This document shows positions 54,313 to 64,000 of a stretch of 64,000 nucleotides of DNA, piece by piece. Made by a program: the position numbers and the translations under genes. Position 1 is the first letter of the stretch. Every line of letters starts with the position of its first letter. A model generated the notes under the pieces. That model was not told the DNA's origin and ran no database searches. It was given only the letters and a program-made list of their open reading frames with translations. This DNA is from Juglans regia (lineage: Eukaryota; Streptophyta; Magnoliopsida; Fagales; Juglandaceae): the NCBI RefSeq assembly GCF_001411555.2, contig NC_049904.1, positions 33,561,473-33,625,472 of the forward strand, read 5' to 3'.

Positions 54313-56411
54313 ATAATGCATAATATCCTTTTATTTTGTTGAAGAAAAAAGAAAAGGGAATTATGATCAGCACGTACTATACACATATATTCAATAAAAT
54401 GGCAGGCTACGAAGCCTCAATTAATTCTCTTCTGAATTTAACGCCTCCAAATTGTCCATTGAACCCTCTGAAAGGACGTGTATAAATGCACCTGATGCAT
54501 AAAAGCAGTGAAAATAAATTCCCTTCCCTGAATGCATGTCTTCGATCCCAACTCCCAATTCTCTTTTGAAGTTACTCCCTTTTAGTACATCAATAATGTG
54601 ACAAAACTCTCTCTCTCTCTTTTATTTATTTATTTATTTATTTTTACAAAAAATCTATTTAACCTCCTACTATTCATACAACCTCCACATTCCACATTAT
54701 TTTTAATTTTTATTATTTTTTTCTTTTATTAAATATTTATTAAATAAATAATGAATAAAAAATTTAAAATAATTTAAAAAGAATAAACTCAAAAAAAAAA
54801 ATTTAAAAAAATATAAAAAAGTATAGAGTGTGGAATGTGGTAAAAGTTGTGTAGTAAAGCTCAAAAAGGTTCCAGCCTCAGGGCCGCTGCCTGTCTGCTG
54901 ACTGCCTCTATTGTGAATATACTATAAATTTATAACCATTGTACATTGGATTGGGATGCATGCAATATATTACGTACTCATTAATTAGTTGCCAATGAAA
55001 ATGACACCAACCAATATAAATATTATATACAATAAATATTATATATAATAGTACGTAAACAATCAGTACTTAAATACGACTAAATAATAATGCATCATGG
55101 GCGAAACATGAATAATATTAAAAGATTTGCATTTTTTACAAGGCGATTAATGTGATCCAATTAAATGATTTTTCTTTTTTTTTATTCGATCGGTTTTATA
55201 TGGGATGGACAAAATATTTCTTTTTATTTTTAAAATGTATAACACGAATCGACGTGATCAAAGATGGTAAATTCAAGAATTTTGCAATAAACTATACTTT
55301 AATATATTCTCAAATTATCAAGAATTTAGTACTTTATAATCCAAATTATCAAAATAAACATACTTCATAATCCAATTATCATAACATTGTGTTATGCACC
55401 ATCGTTCAATTCTAACTTATATATATATAAATGTTAATGCTTAAATTTGCATAACATGTCGGAATAGAGGAAAGAATTATCCCAGACCCACAATGGTGAT
55501 TTGGGCGTCGATATGGTGTTCTTCGCATTCATCCATAAAATAAATAATAAATAAACAAATATAAATAAATAAAAAAATATACAAAGATTTATGTGGTTCG
55601 GTATAAAGTCTACATTCACGTGTTGTTTAAGAGCAAAATCGATTATAATGGATGATTTTTGTAATCTCTCATGACCTCATATATCGCATAATATAATAGA
55701 GAAATTTAAAAAAGATCATTTGAAATTGTTGTGTGCAGTAGAGTTGGGGTGTAAAGATCTTCTTTTATATATATATATATATATATATATGTCTATTTTC
55801 TTAGAATAATTGTCTTACAAGGATCTCCTTCAAAAACTTTTTTTGTTTTTAATTTTTTTTTTATCTTTATCTCAAAACTAAATTATAGGATGTTGATGTG
55901 ACGTTTACATATAAATTCAATTTTATTATATATATATATATATATAATAAAATAAAAAAAATGGCGTGTCAGAGTCTTTTATGCTGTAGAATTATACATG
56001 TTCACAAATGTTCTTTGCGGCCTGCAAACGGGATACGTAGGTAGGTGGCAGAAAATTTGTGTCCCTCCTTAATATTTCACCCACAAAACAGATGAGATCT
56101 TTATAATTAATTATCAAAATCCGAAAATTGGGCACATTTTTTTTTTAACAAAACCTACTTATAAATTGGCAGGGGATCGGACTCATCATTATGGGGAACT
56201 ATTTCATCCATCAGACAGATTGACAAAGTCATAGTCCTTTAGTACGAAAGATATATCCATAATTAAATACAATGAATGAAGTTTTGATCAACATCCCAAC
56301 AACTCGATCGGTACTTTTTTCCAACCGTCGGATCTTTGAACGTTTTCTTTAATTTCCATCTGTTCATAGTGAATGACTCAATTTTTTTTTTTAACGTGTA
56401 ATAGAAGTGTT

Positions 56412-56555
56412 AGAGTTATAAAAAGATCTTTTAAAATTAAATTTACAAATTAAAATAATTTCGTATAATACGTTAGATCGATTTTATAATAAAAAATAAC
56501 TTTATAATCTAATGTATCATTTTTATGAGATATTTTTGTGACTAAAACATTTATT
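56412..56555 (+). mobile_element. Miniature transposon, family 3
   Basis: 'TTATAAAAAGATCTTTTAAA', 'GTATAATACGTTAGATCGAT', right end 'GTGACTAAAACATTTATTAG'. Confidence 0.55.
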
Positions 56556-56959
56556 AGTGTGTAAATCAAGTCGGGTGTATGCTATAAATTTTTTTTTATA
56601 GTCTATTCATGAAACTTGAATGGAATTCTCAACCTCCTCCACATTGAAATGAGATGCGAAGCATTTAGTTGCACACCTACAGTACAGATTGATTAGCCTC
56701 CATATATATATATTAACTGGACAGAGAAAGAGAGAAGGTGAAAGTTCTGTTCCTTTTAATTTCATTGCAGAGAAGCATTCAAACTTCATTAACTCGTTCA
56801 TTTTATGTGCCAACCAAACCCCACCAAGAACCTATCAGGGAATTGAAATGCTTCCTACAGGAACATTGAGATTTCCAATGTTTTAACAGCTTTTCCTTTG
56901 GAATATATGTATGCCTATATTTTTTAGTTTTTTCTCTTATTTTTCGTTTATTTTTATAA

Positions 56960-57152
56960 TTTTTTTTTAACTCATCTCATATAATTATTTTAATTTTTAT
57001 AAATTTTAACTCAAAATAAACTAAACAATTTAATTTTTTTAAATTTTAAAATAAAATTAATATTAAAAAATATATATTCTAATAATATTTTATTTAATTT
57101 TTAACTTTAATGTAAATTCATCTCATCTGTAAAAATAAACGAGACCTAAAGA
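56960..57152. mobile_element. Miniature transposon, family 1
   Basis: 'AACTCATCTCATATAATTAT', interior 'AACAATTTAATTTTTTTAAA', right end 'TTCATCTCATCTGTAAAAAT' with AAACGAGACCTAA. Same layout as 17670-17872 and 41990-42184, but the end has 'TAAAAATAAACGAG' instead of 'TAACCAAA'. Confidence 0.55.
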
Positions 57153-58209
57153 AGCTCTCAAATGAGGGGTTTTTGAGCCGCATAGAGATATGTAGATAGA
57201 TATTTTCTAAAGTTGTTTTTAAGAGAAATTTAGGAGCTAAAATGAGAGAGACATATGAAGTGAGCATCATGAAATTTATTGAACATTTAATGTTGTGTGA
57301 AAATTTTATTGGGATATTTATAAATATTGTTTATATGTTGGACTTTATATGTTTATCTTTATTAAAAGTTTGGTCAATAACTATTGTAATCGGAATATAA
57401 AGCCAACCCAGACTCCTCTTTCTATATTGTCGATATATTGTTTATTTTAATTAATGTTTTTTTTGGGTCCAGACATAACAAGTAGTTTTCTGCCGACAGA
57501 GTGGCTCGCGGCCCATATTTTCAACAAGCTATAATAATCCCATGGCATAACATTCGGGACCCATTGAAAAGTGAGTCCAAGTACTGGTCAATTTTATTAA
57601 TTCCGTTTTGCTTAATTTCCCCAAATTGCCTCTAAACGAGATCGGTTGGAAGTGATTACACTTGAAGTGAAATGTCATCACTCATCAGACAGTTCTATTA
57701 AATTTACAACTATACGAGAATGAAAAGTTAGAACAACCAACTCGAAATTGAAAAAACAAACAAAAAACAAGGGAAGAAAAGTTATGGACAACCATTAATG
57801 ATACCCCCATTAGGGTGAGTCGGTGACAGAGATAGATGGATGTAGCCGTAATAATACGAATCTTGTTAGATACAAACGATTTGATGTATCAAATTGCGTA
57901 TCAATACTGATATAATTTTTTTTATTAAAAAGAAAATTACAAGAAGAAAAATTTTGAAAGAAAGAGGAGGTTATCTATCTCACAAAAATAATTTTCGCCT
58001 TCAATTCGTACTGTTTTATTAAACGGATACCTTACATGTCAGAATTGGTGTGCAGTTTGGTACATGAATTCACTTGCAAGAAAACTTTTCATATTAATAT
58101 ATCTTGAATAATTAACGGAAGTTGGGTAAAAAGGATGACCGAAAGGAGATGAATAGATTAGGAAAGGAAAAGTTTGCCTCAACTGATTTTTCAAATTATA
58201 TATGTTACG

Positions 58210-58395
58210 AGTAATGCTTTTAACGACAAAAAAATAAAACAAAAATAAATTTAAAAATTGACTTGATTGATTTGATATGTTAGATTGTAAAATTAATTTT
58301 ATTATAAAACATATCTAACGTATCATATGTAATTATATCAGTTTGTGAATTTACTTTTATAACATCGCTACGTAGATATAGCATTTCTCATCTGC
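58210..58395 (+). mobile_element. Miniature transposon, family 3
   Basis: The left end is GAGTAATGCTTTTAACGACA. The interior has 'TTGATATGTTAGATTGTAAA' and 'CATATCTAACGTATCATATG', and the right end reads 'GATATAGCATTTCTCATC'. The outer 'AGTAATGCT' and 'AGCATTTCT' are similar to family 2 ends. Confidence 0.55.
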
Positions 58396-58848
58396 TAAAT
58401 ACGAGTTGTTTATTAAACCCTAATAAAACAATTTCATCTTCACATACGACTTCGAAGAACTTCAAAAGATAATTGTACAATAATAAGAGCTGCAATTGAA
58501 ACATCTTGGTTGCCTTCACATGACCACTCCCAACTCACCAAAACTTTTCAGTTCCTTCCAAAACTAAAGTATCTATTCATCTATGCCATCAAGATGTCCC
58601 ATCATGCTATTACTTTAAGATTGGGCATTGCTACATACAATAAAAAAGATGGAGTAAAGCATATAGCATAAAAACTTTCATGATACATGAAGCATTGACA
58701 GCATAGAAGGTGGAATTAATGTTATGAATTGCAAGTCAACTGTAACAATGTTGATAGAACCTTGTAAGGATCAAGATAGCTTACGAAGGAAATTAGATTT
58801 CCTACTTACAGATATTAGAATATTGATTCAACATGTCCAAAACCATAA

Positions 58849-61435
58849 CTAATCCTCCAAGATTGGATGACGCTCAAGCTCAGTTAGAAGTTCAGTCAAA
58901 GGGGTCACTGTGCCATTGACCACCTCACTTTCACCCCTGCACTGTACCAATTGCTCTCGAAGACTCCGCACAAGCTCGTTAAGTTTCTGAATATTCTTCT
59001 CTTGAGAGAGTATAATCTGCAGTAAAATTGTTAGCCAAAACAAAAAGATGCCTAATAAGTAACCTAAGATGAAATTTTGTCATCTGGACAATCAAGCTGG
59101 AACTTCCAATTCTAGCAATTTAGTTAAACTAAATACCGAAGACACCCAGATTAACATATGGAAAATCTAAAAAATGAAGCAGGTAACCATCTGATAATAT
59201 ATGATTTGAAGCAAACAAACAACAAGGCAGTGTGAAAGTATAGGACATGGTTGCATTGTAAAAAAAGAAAATTTCATAAATCGGAAATCTTGAGATAGAA
59301 CTTTCCAAGAGACAATTACAGGAAGCGATTCATTTTTTTGATGACTTGGAACCCTCACCAAGGCAGGGCCCTTTGTGTGTGCACACTTTAAGTTAGAAAA
59401 GTTTTCGCAAAAGTTATGACATGTAATTGGGGGCCCTATTATTGAGTAGAGAGAATGTGAAATAACAATAGCATTTGGCATTTTACCAAATAAAAAAAAA
59501 TTTACAACTGCATGAGGAGTTCGGAAAACTTCACTGATTGAATCTGACTCATCCTCTTATGATATGCCATTTTTGCTTATTCTATTATTTTAGTCAAACT
59601 ATACAATATCACACACCAGATACACTGTACTATATTTGGTTAAATAGCTAAAGGAGGACAAGCCTACAGATCTTGTGTAAAGTAGACAAGTTTAATTGGC
59701 AGTGATAATAAATGGCACTGGATACAACGGGCAACTATATCCAAAGAATTTAGATAATTCAAAGCAGGACTGATAGTAGATGACAGGAAAGAATACAGAA
59801 TTAACATCCAAAGTGGATCCAGAAGATCTAAGGGACTGAATTAGCATTTGGGGGCATCATTTGGAGGGTTTGAGACTTTTAGGGAAGCCATGATGCTGAC
59901 TAGACATTGCGGGCATATACAAAATGGAAATTCCTTTCTTTCATATTCATATTCTCTGCATGTAGATAAATCTAAGAAAGGTCTTGTACATATCTTTTCT
60001 GATTTGGAACTTCTAAGAAAATGATGCTGACTAGATGTCTTTCAGTTGATAACGAGAAGCCATAGTGCATGAATGAAATGGTTGTCACCAAATAAATGAA
60101 AGACTCCTTAGAAAACAAAGGTGGAAGACAAGGGTAAAGAGGTGATTAGAAATCTTCAAAATTCTTTTCCTTTTGACTGGCTAGTGGTGGGGTCAACGAC
60201 TACAGCAAAGGGGATGAATGATAAAATAATACGATAACTAAGGTAAATGTTTGCATAGGAACTTTCCAAGAGTTCCCTAGCAGGACAGATGAAACGTTTG
60301 AAATCATGCAAAAAGCCAACAAATTGCCTCTACCAAGAAAATACTACCAAGGCTGAACCTTGTCTAGACCAGGCCACACCCAAGTCTGACTTAATTGTTT
60401 TGGACTCACGTACACCTTGAATAAATTCAGGCTCCCTCAGCAAGCAATGGTGTTGTGGTCAGTGAATCCATACTAAATCCTCCCTATCGTTAGATGCCTC
60501 AACAACGTTTAGATGCCTTCTGTGCTATCTTTCTGTTGCATCTAAAAATTGATATTATCATGTAAAATATCTATCTAATGAAGACTGATTCGTGAATTGA
60601 AGTTCCCACTTCACTTCTAAATCACCAACAATGAAACTAATTTGAAAAAGGTCCAAACCAGACACAAGTTCAACTACAAGAAGGTTTTGAACCCTAATTC
60701 TCAAGTTATCCTCAAGTAAAAGTAACACTTTAGTGATAGGAATAAGCATAACCCAAGTACACATGAAGTATACACAGAAAATGCCTGCCTAAGTACTATT
60801 AAGCACTAGTGAGGGATACAAACAGATCATGAAAACAGTCCTCATTACAACTAATGACCGAAGCCCAAGAAAATACCAATTCAAAAAACTTAATGTCTGT
60901 TTGCTAAGTAAACATAAGATTAATCATAATAATACTGGCTACACGAAAAATGGCAGTTACTTACGTAGCATGTTGCTCTATTTACCATTTAAAAAAAAAT
61001 AATCCCAACAACATAGAACTGGGAGGGGAGGTTTTTTTTTTTTTTTCCCTATTCCCCATATAGAGAACATTTTAGGGTTGAAAAATTCTCGTCCATTTCC
61101 AAATCTTACGGTTACACAAAAGTAGCAAAAAAGTCCACTAGCACAAGTTAATACTACAGACCAAAGTCTAAAATACATTTTTCCAGAGAAAAAATGAAAA
61201 TTTATGTGGACAAACAAATCAAACATTCAGGCAATGGACCGAAAGTAAAATAACCCATTTATTTCAAACTCACTTTTTCTTTCACTGATTCCTCCCTGTC
61301 AGATATATAACGCTGTTTCTGGGAAGCGTTTGGACTTGCTTCCAGTTCATTCCCGTATTGTTGCTTCCACTCAAACTGTGATGTAAATACAATTAACAGG
61401 AGCAGACAAACCAATACCCAGGGCCGCGACATCAT
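58849..61435 (-). CDS. Small signal-anchor and coiled-coil protein, function unknown
   Basis: Two coding exons on the minus strand, 61435-61274 and 59016-58849, joined in phase 0 to 109 aa. Residues 6-19 are a hydrophobic stretch 'WVLVCLLLLIVFTS' that could be a signal peptide or single membrane anchor. The middle is charged ('QRYISDREESVKEK'), and 'SQEKNIQKLNELVRSLREQL' (57-76) is a heptad-patterned coiled coil. The end 'TPLTELLTELERHPILED' is acidic and amphipathic. I do not recognise a named family, though the regularity suggests a conserved plant protein. Two adjacent ATGs open the frame. The 5' leader has an intron (donor after 62015, acceptor before 61456), and the spliced leader contains an 11-codon upstream frame starting at 62041. 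Confidence 0.75.
60715..60790 (-). mobile_element. LINE 3'-end fragment (no A-tail visible)
   Basis: Minus sense: 'TGTATACTTCATGTGTACTT', then 'GGGTTATGCTTATTCCTATC'. Same family as the other LINE tails, in the coding intron of the 109 aa protein gene. Confidence 0.5.
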
Positions 61436-63099
61436 TACAGTCAGCTCTCACATAACCTGTCACACAATCAACTTGCATTACACATTCGTCGATATCTCGC
61501 TACACATTTTATGGAATCTGCAGCACAAGAAAAAAAAAATAAAAAAATGAGGAACAATTGTATAACAGATCACAGAACGAAAGTTAAAAACGTTATCCAT
61601 TTTTCGAGAAGCATAAAAGCCACAAAAATCAACTCTATAAAATTTCTTGCACCATTAATTGACGAAACTTATCAGATTTTTCAGTAAGAAATTCAATAAT
61701 ATTCAAACGTAAGGCTTTTAATTTTTTTTTTTAAATCAATTTCCATAAATACCATGAAAGAAAAGTAAAGCTTCGGGTGTAAAAAAAAAGCTTCCTCAAG
61801 CAACCCTCACCTTTTCGCCCTGCGTCGTTCTAGAGAATCCAGAGTAAGAGAGGCGGGAATATAAACAAATACAGACATACTAATACTTTCGCTTTAATCT
61901 GATACCCGAAGACTTTGTACGACGGTTGATTTCCGAAATTTCCTCACCAACCAAACAGAACCTAGTGACGAAGATGCATGAAATTGAAGGAAAAATGCTG
62001 GAAACGGAACTCACAGATTCAAGGCTTAGCAAAATCGGCATGTAGCGGAGACCACGAAGCTGTCCGTAATTCGATTCGTGAAAACACGGCGTCGCTTTTT
62101 CCCCCTGTAAACTCGGGTGTCTTCTGAGATCTCTTTATTTACGCGTCGTTCTTTCTTCCTTCTTTTCGAAGTTCCCGGACACCATGGAGTATGAAGGAAA
62201 AAAAATAAGTAAATAAAAAATCTCCAGAAAAAGGAAATTAAATAATTATTTAAATAATTATTTTCAATTTTTGGGTACTTTCACATCAAACCGAATAAAA
62301 TATTAATTTACTTAAAAAAAAAAAATTTTCACACAAGTACTGACCAATAAATTTAAAGGGAAGAAGGATTGAATAAAAATAAATAAATTTGGTTCTCACT
62401 CAAAAGAAAAAAAAAATTACCATTGCATCTGTATTATCATTTACATTGTGATAAAAATATCCTATAATTTATAAAGTCGATTTCCTTCTGTCGAGCGGTA
62501 GAGTTTTGATGAGATCATCCTGCACCCAACCTCCCCCAGGGCCCAAGGAACTTTAGCTGGTAGGCATTGATTGGCCTGTACCCTTCCTATACAAGTGTAA
62601 AGAGTCATTCACTTGAATCTTTCATGCTATATGTTTTTTGAACAGTCAAGATCATGCCTTAACCATATCATTGGCTAGCAAAAACAAGAGCAAAAATACT
62701 TGACGGTATGATGCATAAAGAAATTATGGAACCAGTCACCTTCGAGATCAGGCAGTAAAATTTATGGTAATGATTAGATGACAAAATTAAAGATTTAAAA
62801 TTTAAAAATATTTTGTGTTTAAATGATATTTGGAAAGAAAATATCTGAATATAAATTGTTACACAATCGAGGCCTAAGTCTCGGCACTGCCACTTGATTA
62901 AGTATTTTCTTACGAAGGAATCGACTATACAGAATATTTTCCAGTATATTCATAGTTTTTTTCCCAAGTTTTGATTTACAATGAGGTAAAACCTCTGAAT
63001 GGAGTGGATCATGCTAGGTGTTTCCTACAATCTGAGAAGTAAAAAGCTCTACCAGTTGTGTGAATAGAAGAAAACTGATTTATTCCCTCCTACAAAAGG
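61436..63099. other. Leader and promoter of the 109 aa protein gene, then spacer
   Basis: 61457-62014 is the proposed leader intron and 62015-~62110 the first non-coding exon. GC content rises around 62.0-62.15 kb, as in a promoter/leader. Beyond 62.2 kb is AT-rich spacer. 62880-63099 is probably the 3' UTR of the next gene. Nothing else supported. Confidence 0.4.
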
Positions 63100-63327
63100 T
63101 CAAGGGGGATTTTTGGGTGCATTGCTTTTTGGTTGAGATTTAGAATCCTCTTTTTTCTCCATGACCTGTTGGATGCCTTCTTGATATCCTTCTATGAAGC
63201 TTTTGAGCGCATCTCTATAGGCAGAAGCTCTTGTCATATACACACGCTGCAAAGCAGGCCTTAATGTCTCCATTCCCCCTCTGGCAGCCACCGCTGTTAA
63301 TTTTTTCAAGCAATAAACGACAGTCAT
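63100..63327 (-). CDS. Small conserved-looking plant protein, possibly mitochondrial
   Basis: 75-codon intact frame. 'LKKLTAVAARGGMETLRPA' near the start is basic and amphipathic like an organelle-targeting helix. Then come 'QRVYMTRASAYRDALKSF', 'EGYQEGIQQVMEKKED' and a Lys/Ser/Pro-rich tail. The even helical pattern is unlike a random frame. I cannot name the family. An AG acceptor-like site lies just inside the start (TTAACAG, minus sense), so the frame might be the last exon of a longer gene whose other exons are beyond 63.33 kb or off the window. Confidence 0.6.
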   Translation of the reverse strand: MTVVYCLKKLTAVAARGGMETLRPALQRVYMTRASAYRDALKSFIEGYQEGIQQVMEKKEDSKSQPKSNAPKNPP

Positions 63328-64000
63328 GGTTCAACGCAATAAACTACAGATTGAAGAAGATCTATTACCAGAGTTGTGTCCAAAACTAACAATTTAAAGA
63401 ACAACAGAACCTTTGATGAAGAGAAAAACAGAGGGGGAAAGGGGTTTCTTCTTGGATTATGCTAATTGCTAATCACAGCAGAACAAACTGAACCAACATT
63501 TTTTTGGCAGTACCCCTACATATGCCTTCAACATTTTCTGCAACGAGAAGAAACATAGACAGGATGCAAAAAAGTACCTAATATGTGGATGTCACAATAT
63601 TTAATGTTGTCTGTGAACACTATAGAGAACGGCATTAGATATATTGTTATGTTGCCATACTGTGTCTACTTGCAGCAAATGTTTGGGTAGACAACTGAAC
63701 AGAATCTTACTCCATTAGTAGAAATAGGCTCACCATGTCCCACCCAACATTTTGCCATTCAATCATGAAAACAGATAAGAATATGTTCTGATGTTGCAAG
63801 CTTGATTTTTAGGTTTCAATCAATTTATTTCCTTCGCAAGTATACTTGAATACATGTATTTAGGAACAACAAACTAATGTCCCAATAGTATCGAAATGAC
63901 AAATTATATCCTTTTTTTTTATTGGCACCGGGCGTTTCAAAACAAAGTCCCAGCTAACCCCAAGGGTGCACAGACCCTCGACAAGGAGTTTTCCGCAAAT
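63328..64000. other. Upstream or intronic region of the last gene; repeat at the edge
   Basis: No coding region. The last ~90 bases (63912-64000) show a higher-GC block 'GGCACCGGGCGTTTC', 'CCCAGCTAACCCCAAGGGTG', 'CCCTCGACAAGGAG', which looks like one end of a repeated element cut by the window edge. Confidence 0.4.

Larger units (their letters stand above)
50801..58848. other. Repeat-rich spacer
   Basis: No gene supported in 8 kb. It is largely AT-rich with several miniature transposons (listed), (AT)n at 55768-55790 and 55927-55946, (TTTA)n near 54622-54642, and many T- and A-tracts. Frames such as 51317-51517, 52353-52625 (minus) and 56607-56813 (minus) have no recognisable domains. Confidence 0.45.

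Noticed and set aside
62462..62600. Possible tRNA gene or SINE ('TAGCTGGTAGG'-like A box)
   Set aside because: No matching B box at the proper distance and no cloverleaf that I could draw.
1..64000. CRISPR arrays, bacterial operons, phage or viral sequence
   Set aside because: No such structure seen. Regular repeats are microsatellites or transposon ends, and all clear genes are plant nuclear genes.

Overview
This is a plant nuclear window, almost certainly from a woody eudicot. Genes are split by GT-AG introns, the spaces between them are AT-rich, and there are many short non-autonomous DNA transposons, LINE tails and microsatellites. The protein families (OVATE family proteins, GL2-interacting repressor, HVA22, plant E2F, plastid mTERF, UEV1) are plant-type. 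The style of the miniature transposons makes me think of Fagales, perhaps the walnut family, but that is an impression and not something I could test. I see no bacterial, plasmid, viral or CRISPR content.

Layout. 0-1.1 kb: an mTERF-family gene (+) whose 5' end may lie outside the window. 4.4-8.4 kb: a complete 14-exon E2F transcription factor gene (+), reconstructed in frame to 458 aa, with an E2F-type site just upstream. 10.3-10.9 kb: a single-exon plant protein of unknown function (+). 11.2-13.2 kb: a six-exon HVA22-like gene (-), reconstructed to 254 aa. 13.2-19.0 kb: repeat-rich spacer. 19.0 and 27.7 kb: two OVATE family repressor genes facing each other across 7.4 kb. 28.7-29.6 kb: a frameshifted LINE-type RNase H remnant (-). 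33.1-39.9 kb: a four-exon UEV1 gene (-), 146 aa, whose 4.6 kb first intron and 1.1 kb second intron hold LINE and SINE material. 41.4-44.5 kb: an RRM/zinc-knuckle/RS-rich RNA-binding protein gene (+) with a 5'-UTR intron. 49.7-50.7 kb: a GL2-interacting-repressor-like gene (-). 50.7-58.8 kb: repeat-rich spacer. 58.8-62.1 kb: a small two-coding-exon gene (-) for a 109 aa signal-anchor/coiled-coil protein. 63.1-63.3 kb: a 75 aa conserved-looking small protein (-).

The genes do not form a pathway. They are independent housekeeping and regulatory loci: E2F in cell-cycle transcription, UEV1 in Lys63 ubiquitin chains, HVA22 in ER shaping and stress, OFPs and GIR in transcriptional repression, mTERF in organelle gene expression. 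The most notable structures are the linked OFP pair, which may be an ancient plant gene neighbourhood; the crowded UEV1 introns, including an ORF1-only LINE derivative with tandem 5' units and a tail-to-tail LINE pair; and at least four miniature-transposon families repeated through the window, one with copies inside introns of two genes.

Exon boundaries were set by hand from GT/AG signals and frame continuity. All spliced models below close in frame, which is good internal support, but no transcript data were available.
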